Shown here in pieces: positions 25,844 to 35,307 of a stretch of DNA of 64,000 nt. The translations under genes and the position numbers were made by a program. Within the stretch, counting starts at the first letter, position 1; each line of letters starts with the position of its first letter. The notes beneath the pieces were generated by a model, which made no database searches, was not told the origin of the DNA, and worked only from the letters and a program-made list of their open reading frames with translations. The DNA comes from VFKU01 sp964411925 (GTDB lineage Bacteria > Hydrogenedentota > Hydrogenedentia > Hydrogenedentales > GCA-2746185): NCBI GenBank assembly GCA_964411925.1, contig CAYPNI010000001.1, positions 43,738-107,737 of the forward strand, given 5' to 3'.

Positions 25844-27542
25844 CCCCAGGCGCTTCAGCGGCCGTCGGCGGCCCGGGTGACGGCGCGAGAATGTGCTCGA
25901 AACGGACGGGATCTACCGTCTGCACAGATGACGGAACGGCCGTGGACTCCGGCGTTTCCGCGTGGCGGTACGCGAAGAGATAGCGCGGCCAACCCAGGGT
26001 CCAACGGTGGGGCACCGCGCTCAACGGCTTGAAGCGATCGCCATAGTCGTGGATAAGCGTGTAATTCCCCATCAAATACTGGACGTCCGGGCGCATGGAT
26101 CCCGGCGGGAAGTACGACAGAATGTAGGCGTGACGTGTGGGGTTTTTCGCCTCTTCGAGGACCCGCTCGACCACGCCCTCGCTCTGAGGAAGGTGCTTGG
26201 GGCCGCGCACCATGTCTTCGAGCGCGACCCAGTGGACCGACGGGTTGAGGACGTAGCCTGATTCGAGCTGGCCGATCGACGGCGCGAACACGGGACCGTC
26301 CAGGGACTTAAGTTCCGCGATCAAATCGTAATAACTGTCCTGCGCCTTGGGCGATGAGACGCTTTCCAACGGGTTGTAGAGCAGCGCGGCAAATGAAAGC
26401 AAGAGCGCGAGCGCGGGCAACGCGGGCCAGCGGAGGAACTTGCCGAAATCCCTGTCGAAACGAAAAATTGCCGTTGCTCCAACGAGGATCATCCACGTTC
26501 CGGCGGGGATGAATACGTTGTCCGAGGAGCCTTTGTCGAGGCTTCCCATAATCGCGGAAAGCACGGCGGTGACGAATTGCACATGCCACACGTCCAACGC
26601 GGCTTTGTCCCCCGTCACGGCCCGCCGCGCCGAGTTCGCGCAGTAGAGCGCCCCGGCGACGGCCAGGACGGGGTAGAAGATCAGGAGAATCCTGCCGACT
26701 CGCTTGACAGTGTCGGCATCGAACACACTCCATGAGCTGGGGACTTGCAGCGTGAAGAAGTGAAACTGCGGTCCGAACAGCAGCGGGCCCAATCCCAGGT
26801 AGGCGCCCGGCCCGAACACGGCCGCGATGACCCAATAGACCAGGGAGCGGCGGATTCCTTCCCGCCAGGTCAGGAAGAGCACGCCGCCGATCGCGAAGAG
26901 TGCGCCGTGCTGTTTGAACCAGAAGGCTGCGACGAGCACCAAGACACCGGCAATGTTCCACGCCTTGGAGCGATTCAGGTCGATCAGAAAACAACCCGCC
27001 AGGACGGCCGCCAACAAACATGCGTCCGAGTGCGCCGTGTCGAGGTACGCGTCCATGACGTCGTAGGCCGCAGCGAACAGACCGGCCGTGATGAACCCGG
27101 CGCGGGTGGATCCGGTTTTCTGCCGGACAACGAGGAACAGTATCGCGCCGGAAATCGCGTAAGCGATGATGGATACAAATCGCAGCGCGAAAAGGGTCTG
27201 TCCAAACACCCAACCCGCAGGAATGGCAACGTAGTAATAAAGCGGATTGTATGATAACGCAATAAAATCAGAATTAGGTTCGGTATAGATGTGTTCGAAC
27301 GCCATCGCGCGCTGAAAGTGCTGTAAGACGGTCCCTTCCATGATCTCGAGGGCCAACGGGAAGCGTATATGCGTCGCCAGGATCAGAACGACGAGGCCAA
27401 TACTGCCGAGAGACAACAGTTTGACGAGCCTCAGTGTCCACGACTTATCAACCGATTGGGGCTTACGAAAACGAAACTCGACCAACGCGAACGCGATGAA
27501 CGCGCCCGCGGCGAGTAACCGGATGAGATCACCGCTGTCCAT
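25797..27542 (-). CDS. Polytopic membrane protein, GT-C glycosyltransferase-like
   Basis: 581 residues with about 11-13 predicted membrane helices. After the first two helices comes a periplasmic loop with EIMEGTVLQHFQRAMAF and LSYNPLYYYVAIPAG. This Glu-Gly plus Tyr-Asn-Pro-Leu-Tyr-Tyr arrangement is seen in ArnT/PMT-like GT-C transferases that use lipid-phosphate sugars. A long cytoplasmic or periplasmic C-terminal region (about 420-581) includes a Pro-rich tail. I infer a lipid-linked sugar transferase acting on the outer face of the inner membrane; exact donor and acceptor are unknown. It is the last gene of the minus-strand glycan run. Its 3' end overlaps the PQQ dehydrogenase gene by 47 bases, convergently. 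It lies 231 bases after the tandem YfhO-like genes. Confidence 0.85.
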   Translation of the reverse strand: MDSGDLIRLLAAGAFIAFALVEFRFRKPQSVDKSWTLRLVKLLSLGSIGLVVLILATHIRFPLALEIMEGTVLQHFQRAMAFEHIYTEPNSDFIALSYNPLYYYVAIPAGWVFGQTLFALRFVSIIAYAISGAILFLVVRQKTGSTRAGFITAGLFAAAYDVMDAYLDTAHSDACLLAAVLAGCFLIDLNRSKAWNIAGVLVLVAAFWFKQHGALFAIGGVLFLTWREGIRRSLVYWVIAAVFGPGAYLGLGPLLFGPQFHFFTLQVPSSWSVFDADTVKRVGRILLIFYPVLAVAGALYCANSARRAVTGDKAALDVWHVQFVTAVLSAIMGSLDKGSSDNVFIPAGTWMILVGATAIFRFDRDFGKFLRWPALPALALLLSFAALLYNPLESVSSPKAQDSYYDLIAELKSLDGPVFAPSIGQLESGYVLNPSVHWVALEDMVRGPKHLPQSEGVVERVLEEAKNPTRHAYILSYFPPGSMRPDVQYLMGNYTLIHDYGDRFKPLSAVPHRWTLGWPRYLFAYRHAETPESTAVPSSVQTVDPVRFEHILAPSPGPPTAAEAPGVKEQKPKWQRRRLAG

Positions 27543-27773
27543 AGTAAACTCTTGTCATTTCGTCGAAAGGTCTGCGAAACCTAGACTACTTTGTCCATAA
27601 TTTACCACAATGGCAATTGTAGACTCCAACTCGAAGCAGGCGGGTATGTAAACGATCTAGAACACGAATCGGCCGGTGCCTGGATGTGAAAGATGCACGA
27701 ATACAATGGAGATCGCCCACGTTTTGTCGGCGCCACTCTCATGCACATGGAATGAATCAGCGTCGCCGAATTT

Positions 27774-30431
27774 TCAGACGGCTGGCACCGGCCGGGCTCG
27801 TCCGCGCATGAATAGCACCAACGCGGCGGTCGCGCTCAGGACGACGGTCGTAACCGAAACGATGACTCCCACGTAGACCCGCCAAGGTCGGAATTCGAAC
27901 ACGACTTCGTGTGAGCCCGGCGGCACCACGACCGCCTGATAGCGGCCGTTGGCTTCGAAAATCCGGGTAGGCGCTCCGTCGAGCGTCGCCACCCATCCGG
28001 GATAATGCGTCTCGGCGAATACGAGCGCCCGCGCGCCGGGCAAATCGCGCAGTGCCAGGACCATTCGATTTACCCCGGCCTCGCGAATTTCGATGCGATC
28101 GATCTCGTCGCCGTCATCCTCCACGAGCGCGACGCGATCGATGGTCGAGAATACTTCCGGATCGAAATCGACCAGCGTGACGTGCACATCCAGTTCTTCG
28201 AAACCGGGCAGTGGCAACTCGATGACGCCCGCTCCGTTCTCGTCGGGGACGGATGCGACGCTGCCCGTTTCGAACGACTCGGTGGATCGTGGTCCGGTGG
28301 CTTTCAGATCGAACTCGGCGCGTTCGGCCGTCGTGCGGTAGTACACGCGCAACGCGCGGTTGCGCAGCGACCCGGGCAGATCCCAAAGATCCACCCGTAA
28401 CAATTCCTTGTCGACGGGTCGAAAGGGATTTGCGGGCACCCACAGTTCCTCCTCGGACGATGCCGCGGCCACCACACCGCGCATCGTCGATGCGGCATCG
28501 AGCTGCAGGAGGTCTACGCCGTCCGCGGTATCCAGAAACACGACCGAGGAAGGAGGAAACGCCTCGGCCTTCGGCGGGACTTCACCCTGAACGAACGCCG
28601 GCGCGAGCCAGAAGTGGCGCCGCAGCAGCGTCAATTCGCGCAGGTTTCCGAACGTGTACGCTCCACGCGCGTAGGCTCGCTCCGTTCCTGGAGTGGACAG
28701 CGTCTGCAGCGCCGACTGCAACACCAGGGGATCAAACCCGTTAATCGCGCTTTCCATCGCCCAGACGTGCTCATTGCAGAAGCCGCACACCATCCGCGGC
28801 CGCCGGACGGTGTCGTCTGGCCGCTCCGTGATCACGTCGATCGCGCCGTAGTACTTCTGGGTGAAGAACCCCTCGACTTCGGTGGTAACGTGGGCGGAAA
28901 CATTCGCGCACCGCAGAATTTCCACGCACAGCGCGAGCCGGACCAACGCGGGCCAATGCCGCAGCCTCCGTCCGAAGAGTACGAGCGCGATCAATACGCC
29001 GATGAAAAGGGCCTCCGGCGCGGTCCAGAGCGCGAGGTGACGCGCAGGGTCGCGACCTAGAACCACCGCGACCACGCCCGCCGCTGTGAGCAGCACGAGG
29101 AGCGGGTCCGGCAACGTCCCGCGCCGGCCCAGCTCGATGACCTTGTCCAGCGCGAACGCGGCTAGCACAGCCAACATCGGCGCCAACAACGCCACCTGAT
29201 ACCACGGCGTGCTGATGGAAAACGGCGCGAACTCATCGATGAGCCAGGCGAGCGGCATCGGGGGACCAAAGGTGAGGTCGAACAACAGATACGCGATGGC
29301 CAACACGACGAACACTCGGTAGTGCGTGATCAAGAAGAGCGACGTCAGCGATACGACGGTTAGCGCCAGCGGCAAGCACAGAAACGACTGCGCCCACCGG
29401 GTGTACACGCGAGCGGCGTTGAATGACCCTGGTGGAGCTTGTTCCGCATGCAGACTAGCCAAATACGACGTCGGTTTGTTCACCATCGCGAACGTCTCGT
29501 AATGACGGAAGTTGCTCAACGATCGTGAACTCTCATTCAGGAATTCCCGGGCAGGCAGAATGAGTGCGAGCGCCGTCAGGGCGCCGATGATCCCGAACAA
29601 CGCGCTCGTCAGTACGATGGCGGCGGCCGAGCGCGCAACGCCGCGCCAGATCGCCCGGCGGCGAACGTATTTCGGTATCGTCATCAGCGCGATGTAGGCG
29701 ACGTACGCGATGGTGCTGTAAATCGCTGACTGGGGCCAGCCGGCAAGAATTTGGAGTCCATACAGGACGCCGGCAATGACGACCCAGGCCGCGCGCCGGC
29801 GAGTATCCAACACGCGATGCGCGTGACGCAGCACCAGCAGGTTCACCGGCAACCAGGCCGCGGTCGAAATCTCCTGCGTTTGGTACACGCCGTTGACGAT
29901 CCAGCGTTCGCAAAACCCGAGGGCGAGACTGGCGATGAAACTCGAAGTGATCGAGACCCCCTCCCCCCGCGCGAACAGATAGGTCGCGTACATCCCCATG
30001 AGCAAGTGCGCGAACAACAGCGCATACATCGAGTAGACGAATTCTTCGGCCGTCGAAGCGCGCACGATCGCGGCGCGGAGCAGATTGGGCGGGTAGAAGG
30101 CCATCGCGAGCGGATGCGCGGCGTAGGGCTCGCCACCGAGTTGCGTGGTATCCCAGAGTGGGAATTCGCCGTTGCGGAGCCGTGCGTCGAGAATGTATGC
30201 CTTGGCCCAGTTGATCCGGTGGGAATCGCCGCGGGCGAGCAACGTGGTCACATCGCCCGAAAATAACGCGTCTCTCAACCCGAACAAGTAGAACGCCGCA
30301 GCGGCCAGCGTCAACAGCACGAGCGCGGCCAGATCGCGCCGGAAGTTCATCGGGCGGGCGGGCGGCAGAGACAGCAGGCCGCCGGGCGCGCGTGCCTCGC
30401 GCATCGCGATTCTGAGGCGTTCAATCGTCAT
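27774..30431 (-). CDS. YfhO-like giant membrane protein (tandem copy 2)
   Basis: 885 residues, with about 12-13 membrane helices in the first two thirds and a large extracytoplasmic C-terminal domain, then a last helix. Features include NWAKAYILDARLRNGEFPLW and AHPLAMAFYPPNLLRAA near the N-terminus, which are typical of YfhO-family proteins (GT-C-like fold, linked to glycosylation of teichoic acid or other surface polymers in Gram-positives). The C-terminal part has FAETHYPGWVATLDG, the usual YfhO motif near the end. A CGFCNEHVW motif in the periplasmic domain gives a possible disulfide or metal pair. It is closely similar along its whole length to the next upstream gene, from which it is separated by 8 bases, so the two arose by tandem duplication. 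Substrate unknown. Confidence 0.87.
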   Translation of the reverse strand: MTIERLRIAMREARAPGGLLSLPPARPMNFRRDLAALVLLTLAAAAFYLFGLRDALFSGDVTTLLARGDSHRINWAKAYILDARLRNGEFPLWDTTQLGGEPYAAHPLAMAFYPPNLLRAAIVRASTAEEFVYSMYALLFAHLLMGMYATYLFARGEGVSITSSFIASLALGFCERWIVNGVYQTQEISTAAWLPVNLLVLRHAHRVLDTRRRAAWVVIAGVLYGLQILAGWPQSAIYSTIAYVAYIALMTIPKYVRRRAIWRGVARSAAAIVLTSALFGIIGALTALALILPAREFLNESSRSLSNFRHYETFAMVNKPTSYLASLHAEQAPPGSFNAARVYTRWAQSFLCLPLALTVVSLTSLFLITHYRVFVVLAIAYLLFDLTFGPPMPLAWLIDEFAPFSISTPWYQVALLAPMLAVLAAFALDKVIELGRRGTLPDPLLVLLTAAGVVAVVLGRDPARHLALWTAPEALFIGVLIALVLFGRRLRHWPALVRLALCVEILRCANVSAHVTTEVEGFFTQKYYGAIDVITERPDDTVRRPRMVCGFCNEHVWAMESAINGFDPLVLQSALQTLSTPGTERAYARGAYTFGNLRELTLLRRHFWLAPAFVQGEVPPKAEAFPPSSVVFLDTADGVDLLQLDAASTMRGVVAAASSEEELWVPANPFRPVDKELLRVDLWDLPGSLRNRALRVYYRTTAERAEFDLKATGPRSTESFETGSVASVPDENGAGVIELPLPGFEELDVHVTLVDFDPEVFSTIDRVALVEDDGDEIDRIEIREAGVNRMVLALRDLPGARALVFAETHYPGWVATLDGAPTRIFEANGRYQAVVVPPGSHEVVFEFRPWRVYVGVIVSVTTVVLSATAALVLFMRGRARPVPAV

Positions 30432-30439
30432 TCGATGTC

Positions 30440-33067
30440 CTACGTCGACGCGCGTGTGCGTCGCGGCAGGAGCAGAAATACGGAAGCGGCGATGCTTAAC
30501 AGCAGCGTCGCGACGGAAACTGCGACCCCTGCATAGACCACACGCGGCCGAAAGGCGAATTCGACCTCATGCGTGCCCGGCGGCACGATCACGGCCTGGT
30601 ATGCGCCGTTCGCCTCCACCAGGGGCGCAGGCTGGCCGTCAACAGTGGCCACCCAGCCGGGATAATGCGTTTCGGTGAACACCAATGCGCGGGCAGCGGG
30701 CAAATCGCGCAGCCGGACACGAACGCTGTTGGCTTTCGATTCCTGAACTTCAATTCGATCGATTTCGTCGGCCAGGTCCTCTACGAGGCTGACGTGCCGG
30801 ACTCCTGCGACCTGCTCAGGGTCGGCGCTATCGAGTCGTATCGCTGCGGTACCGCTTTCGAAGGCGGGCAGCGGGACTTCCACGACGCCGGATTCCGCCG
30901 CGCGAATCCGCAACGGGCCGGTACCGAAATACTGAAAGGGGCGAGTCCCGTTCATATCGACGACCAGATCCGCGTCGTGCGTAGCGCTGTAGGTGATCCT
31001 CAGCGCGCTGTTACGCGGTGGAATCGCGAATCTGTTCAGATTCACCATAGTATCCCGCAGCCGGTCGGCGGAGTCCCACAACTCGCGTTCATCGGACGAG
31101 GCGGCTACGGTGCCCCTGGGAGCTTCGCCCGCCGACAGCTCAAGCAGCCCCGCGGGATTATCCGGCTCGAAGTACACGACGGCCGTTGGGGGAAATGCCG
31201 GGTCTACTTCGGGCATCGCGCCGCGCACGAAGTGTGGAGCAAGCCAAAACGAGCGGCGCAGAAGCGTCAGCGCGCGAAGATTGCCATCTGCGGAACCGCG
31301 TCGCAGATATATCAATTCCTGGCCCGGTGCACTGAGCGCCTTCGCGGTCTTGTCCAACACCAGGGGATCGTATCCGTTCACGGCTCGTTCGAGGGACCAG
31401 ACATGGTCGTTGCACGATTGGCAAATGATGCGGGCGCGCCGCATTTCGTGATCGGGCTCCGCCCGGAGGTCCCCCCGAAACGGGGGCAGGGGAACCATGA
31501 AAATGCCCTTGCCGACCGTCGCGTATACCGCCTGGACCCTCGCGCCATACGCGATCTCGGCAACGAGGGCGATCGCCACGAGAAGCGGCCAGTACCGCAC
31601 GGCGCGGCCGAAAATGAGCAAGAGGAGAACGGCGGCAGGCAGCAGCGCGTTCGCGAACGACCACTTCGCATCGGGCAGGAGCGGGTCGCGTCCGAGAAAG
31701 ACAACGACGCCGCCGACGACGGCCAGAATCGCGGCATAGACTAGAGGCAATCGGCGTTCGCGCCCGATGGCCATCAGCTTGTCCAGCGCGAATCCGGCGA
31801 GTACACCAAAGGGGATACTTACCAGCATGGCCTGGTACCACGGCGTACTCAATGCGAACGGGGCGAACTCGTTCGCGAGCCGTGACAGCGGCATTGGCGG
31901 GCCGTATGTCAGGTCGAGCAGCAGGAACATCAGCGCAAAATGAATGAAGACACGATAGTGCGTGAGGAACAGGAGTGAGACGAACGCGACGGCGAACAGG
32001 GCACTAATGAGCGAGACGGACGCCTGGACCCCAGCCATTAGCGCGCGGCCACGGTCTACGGTCCAGGGGTCTGCCCTGGGGAAATGGATCACGAAGAAGA
32101 GCGGCGGGGGCGCGTTTACCATGGTCTTCACTACGTAGTCGCCGATGTGATGGCGTGAGCGGGCGCTTTCGTCGATGAGTTGTTTCGCGGGAAGCATCAA
32201 CGCCGAGCCGATGAGGGCGCCGGTGATCCCGAAGGTCGCGCAGATCAGTACAGCCGCGCCGGCACCGCGTATGACGGCGCGCGAGGGAGGCCGGCGCCAG
32301 AGTTCGAGCCGGCCCGCGATGGAAAGCCCGACGTACGCGACATAGGCGATCGTGCAATAGATGGCGAGTTGCGGCCAGCCCGCGAGAATCTGCAATCCGT
32401 AGGCTATGCCAGCCAACAATGACCATCCGACGGCTCGCCTCCAGCCGCCGCTGTGTACGGCCTGGCGCAAGGCCACCAGCACGACGGGCGCCCAGGCCCC
32501 GGCGCAGATAATTGGCGTCTGCGCGATGCTGTTGAATACCCAGCGCTCGCATAGGCAGACGGCCAGTGCGACGATGACGCTTGAGGCGACGCTGATGCCC
32601 GCGCATCGGGTCCAGAAATACATGCCCACGCTTCCCACCAGGAACTGGAAGAGCATGAGCCCGTACATCGAGTAGGCGAACACCTCGGCCGTGCCAGCCC
32701 GCACAACGAGCGCTCGGATGAGATTGGGCGGATAAAACGCGATCGAGAGCGGATGCGCAACGTAGGCCGTGCCCGAGAGCAACATGGGATCCCACAGCGG
32801 GAATTCGCCCTCGCGCAGGCGCGCGTCCAGGAAGTACGCCTTCGACCAGTTGAGCAGGTGCGAGTCACCCTTGGCCATGAGCGCCTCGATGTTGCCGGTA
32901 AAGAGCGCGTCGTAGAAGCTGCCAAGGAAGAGCAAGGTGGTGAGAACGATCACACAGGCAACGCCGCCCAGTTCGCGCCGAATCGTCATTGGGACCGGGG
33001 ACGCCGGGCAGAGCAGCCCGCCCGGGGCGCGTCCCGCGGCAAAACCGGCGCGCAGCGTATCGATCAC
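30440..33067 (-). CDS. YfhO-like giant membrane protein (tandem copy 1)
   Basis: 875 residues, same architecture as its downstream neighbour: N-terminal RAPGGLL segment, polytopic membrane part with NWSKAYFLDARLREGEFPLW and AHPLSIAFYPPNLIRAL, and an extracytoplasmic C-terminal domain with CQSCNDHVW, LTLLRRSFWLAPHFV and FTETHYPGWVATVDG. These blocks match the paralog closely, while loops differ. The start is GTG at 33067 with a GGAG about 11 bases before it. The family has a GT-C-like membrane fold and is inferred to transfer sugars from a lipid carrier. It lies 64 bases behind an extended SDR gene and 8 bases before its paralog, in the long minus-strand glycan run. A third, more distant YfhO-like protein is at 38281-40653. 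Confidence 0.87.
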   Translation of the reverse strand: MIDTLRAGFAAGRAPGGLLCPASPVPMTIRRELGGVACVIVLTTLLFLGSFYDALFTGNIEALMAKGDSHLLNWSKAYFLDARLREGEFPLWDPMLLSGTAYVAHPLSIAFYPPNLIRALVVRAGTAEVFAYSMYGLMLFQFLVGSVGMYFWTRCAGISVASSVIVALAVCLCERWVFNSIAQTPIICAGAWAPVVLVALRQAVHSGGWRRAVGWSLLAGIAYGLQILAGWPQLAIYCTIAYVAYVGLSIAGRLELWRRPPSRAVIRGAGAAVLICATFGITGALIGSALMLPAKQLIDESARSRHHIGDYVVKTMVNAPPPLFFVIHFPRADPWTVDRGRALMAGVQASVSLISALFAVAFVSLLFLTHYRVFIHFALMFLLLDLTYGPPMPLSRLANEFAPFALSTPWYQAMLVSIPFGVLAGFALDKLMAIGRERRLPLVYAAILAVVGGVVVFLGRDPLLPDAKWSFANALLPAAVLLLLIFGRAVRYWPLLVAIALVAEIAYGARVQAVYATVGKGIFMVPLPPFRGDLRAEPDHEMRRARIICQSCNDHVWSLERAVNGYDPLVLDKTAKALSAPGQELIYLRRGSADGNLRALTLLRRSFWLAPHFVRGAMPEVDPAFPPTAVVYFEPDNPAGLLELSAGEAPRGTVAASSDERELWDSADRLRDTMVNLNRFAIPPRNSALRITYSATHDADLVVDMNGTRPFQYFGTGPLRIRAAESGVVEVPLPAFESGTAAIRLDSADPEQVAGVRHVSLVEDLADEIDRIEVQESKANSVRVRLRDLPAARALVFTETHYPGWVATVDGQPAPLVEANGAYQAVIVPPGTHEVEFAFRPRVVYAGVAVSVATLLLSIAASVFLLLPRRTRAST

Positions 33068-33131
33068 GCGCCCCGACTCCGCTGCGAGGCGAGCTGGCCG
33101 TAGAAGGCTGACGTCGGCGAGAGCAAGGCGA

Positions 33132-34175
33132 CTACCTTAAGCTGAGGAGCAAGCTGCCCAGCGACAGCACGCCCTGTTTGACCGGCGAGCGATGGTGCGA
33201 GGCGCCATGGGAGGACAGCACCTGTTCGCGGTTCTGCAGATACCAGTCGTACGAATGGCAGAACATCTCTATGTTTCCGTAGCGCGGCTGCCAGCCGAGT
33301 TCGGCCTTCTCCCGCGAGATGTCGAAATACATTGAGCGCCCGTACATGAGCGCGTGATACGGACCGAGCGGCGATAGTCCCACTGCGGAGGTCACCTTCA
33401 TCAGCGCCGTGATCGGTGCGGCGGGCAACCCGACGACTCGGCTGTCCGTCTTCGCGTGACGCGCGAGGCCTTCGAGCGTCTCGCGCATGGTGCAGTACCG
33501 GTCCGTGCCGATGTTGTATGTGCCGGCACCGGGGCGATCTCCCGCGCGAATGCACGCGTCCGCCAAATCATCGCAATGCACGAACTGGTAGATGTTGTCG
33601 CCCCGGCCGAGCACGGGCAGGTTCCGGCCGAGCCGCGTCCATTCGAAAATCACTTGCATGATGCCGAGGCGGCCATGACCCATGATGGTGCGCGGGCGGA
33701 CGATACTGACGTCCAGCCCCTTCGCGATGTATTCGTGGCAATGGTCTTCGGCGGCGAGCTTGGCCCGACCATAGTCCTCGGCGGGGGCCGGAGGCGTGTC
33801 AGCATTGACCGGGTTTCGTTTCGGCGCACCGAACACGGCGCTCGACGAGGTGTAAACGAGTTTGCCGACGCCTGCGGCAAGCGCGGCCTCGAGGATGTTC
33901 TTGGTGCCATCCCGGTTTACGGTCCAGAACTGCTGTTTGTCCTTGGCGAGCGGCACCAAGGCGACGTTGTGGTGCACGACGCGCACGCCCTCGCACGCCC
34001 GGCGAACCGCTTCGGGGTCGCGGATGTCGCCGCGGTGAAACTCGACATCGGACGCGCGGTCGTCCGCATCGTTCACATCGAAGACGCGGACACGGTCGCC
34101 GCGGTCGCGCAACATACGGACGAGGACGCTCCCGAAGTAGCCGGAGCCGCCCGTAACCAGATGGAGTGTGCTCAT
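33132..34175 (-). CDS. NAD-dependent epimerase/dehydratase (extended SDR, 3-beta-HSD-like)
   Basis: 347 residues, extended short-chain dehydrogenase. The nucleotide-binding motif is TGGSGYFGS (8-16), the active site is SSSAVFG together with a Tyr-x-x-x-Lys (DYGRAKLAAE), and substrate-side motifs are RPRTIMGHGR and FVHCDDLADA. The closest family feel is the 3-beta-hydroxysteroid dehydrogenase/isomerase-like NAD-dependent epimerases rather than a specific sugar epimerase. The ATG at 34175 starts right before the Rossmann motif. It is 79 bases after another extended SDR and 64 bases before the first YfhO copy, all codirectional. It probably modifies a sugar nucleotide or another hydroxylated intermediate of the surface glycan. 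Confidence 0.9.
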   Translation of the reverse strand: MSTLHLVTGGSGYFGSVLVRMLRDRGDRVRVFDVNDADDRASDVEFHRGDIRDPEAVRRACEGVRVVHHNVALVPLAKDKQQFWTVNRDGTKNILEAALAAGVGKLVYTSSSAVFGAPKRNPVNADTPPAPAEDYGRAKLAAEDHCHEYIAKGLDVSIVRPRTIMGHGRLGIMQVIFEWTRLGRNLPVLGRGDNIYQFVHCDDLADACIRAGDRPGAGTYNIGTDRYCTMRETLEGLARHAKTDSRVVGLPAAPITALMKVTSAVGLSPLGPYHALMYGRSMYFDISREKAELGWQPRYGNIEMFCHSYDWYLQNREQVLSSHGASHHRSPVKQGVLSLGSLLLSLR

Positions 34176-34254
34176 GGCGCGGTCCCATCGACGTTGAAAA
34201 GCAGAATCATACCGTCCGGCCCCGCGCCCGACAACCTACACCCGGGCCAGCGGG

Positions 34255-35307
34255 CTATATCTGAATGCCCTGGTCGACGGCCCATCGCAGACTGCGGCGC
34301 ATGCCCTCTTCGAGATCCACGCGCGGCTCGTAGCCGAGTTCGGCGCGGGCCTTCGCGATTGAGCAGGCAATCGTCTTGTTCATCTCGGACAATACATGGA
34401 ATTTCTGGTGATAGAGCCCGGCGCCCTGCACGGCCTTGTCCACGAGCAGCGCAATGTCGCCCGTGATCGCGGGCAGCCGAAGCCGCTTGTGGGCCACGGT
34501 CATGCCAAATTCGGTCTCCATCAGCCGCTCGACGGTGTCGATCACCTCGTGCATCGGGTAGGGCCGGGCATCCGCGATCCAGTAGATTTGTCCCTTCGCC
34601 CGATCCACCTGCTCGCACAGGCGCAGGCCCTGGCAAATATTGTCGAGATACGCCATGGAGCGCCGGTTGGTTCCCGCGCCCAGGAGCGGCATGCCGCCGG
34701 ATTTGATCATCGAGAAGAACTGTGTCTGCCGCGGCGGCTGATAGGGACCATAAAACCACGGCGGCCGGATGATCGCCGTTTCGATCCGCCCCGCCGCGCC
34801 GCGAACTATTTCCTCCGCACGCTGCTTGCTCTTGCCGTAGTTCATGTACGGGTTGTACGGCGCAGACTCGTCGAACACGTGATCCTCGCGCGGGTTGCAG
34901 CCGATGGGTGAATTGGAGGAGACGTGTACGAGCCGGCGCACGCCGCTTTCGGCGGCGGTTTCGACCACGTTGCGCGTGCCGGTTTCGTTTACTTCGTAAA
35001 ACTCCCGCACGAACCGGTTTGGATGGACGATCCCGGCGATGTGAAATACCGTCGCGCCGCCGGCACCGTGCATGAAGGATCGGACGGACTCGCGATCGCG
35101 TACGTCGCCCTCGAGGATAGTGATGTTGTCCGAAATGCCGGCGATGGACGAAGCGTCCTCCCCGCGCTGCACGAGGCAGCGCACGCGCCGGCCGTCATCG
35201 GGCTGCGCGAAGCGCGGGTCGTCCGGCAACCCCTGCACAAGGGTTTGGACGAAGCGACGGCCGAGCCAGCCGGTGCCGCCGGTGACAAGCGCGATCGGGG
35301 ATGTCAT
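34255..35307 (-). CDS. NAD-dependent epimerase/dehydratase (extended SDR)
   Basis: 350 residues of the extended SDR family. TGGTGWLGR (9-17) is the cofactor motif, HVSSNSPIG and YMNYGKSKQRAEE (Tyr-x-x-x-Lys) are the active site, and RPPWFYGPYQPPRQ and RRSMAYLDNICQG lie on the substrate side. The open frame reaches 35490, but the Rossmann fold starts at the ATG at 35307, whose ATGA overlaps the stop of the upstream GMC oxidoreductase. This is the last gene of a four-gene chain with ATGA overlaps (YfhO-like, flippase-like, GMC, SDR), so the gene products probably act together. A dehydrogenase and a GMC oxidase side by side suggest successive oxidation steps of one substrate (inference). Confidence 0.9.
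   Translation of the reverse strand: MTSPIALVTGGTGWLGRRFVQTLVQGLPDDPRFAQPDDGRRVRCLVQRGEDASSIAGISDNITILEGDVRDRESVRSFMHGAGGATVFHIAGIVHPNRFVREFYEVNETGTRNVVETAAESGVRRLVHVSSNSPIGCNPREDHVFDESAPYNPYMNYGKSKQRAEEIVRGAAGRIETAIIRPPWFYGPYQPPRQTQFFSMIKSGGMPLLGAGTNRRSMAYLDNICQGLRLCEQVDRAKGQIYWIADARPYPMHEVIDTVERLMETEFGMTVAHKRLRLPAITGDIALLVDKAVQGAGLYHQKFHVLSEMNKTIACSIAKARAELGYEPRVDLEEGMRRSLRWAVDQGIQI

Noticed and set aside
26745..27254. Plus-strand open frame of 169 codons inside the GT-C-like gene
   Set aside because: Antisense to predicted membrane helices, no motif, polar composition typical of a shadow frame.
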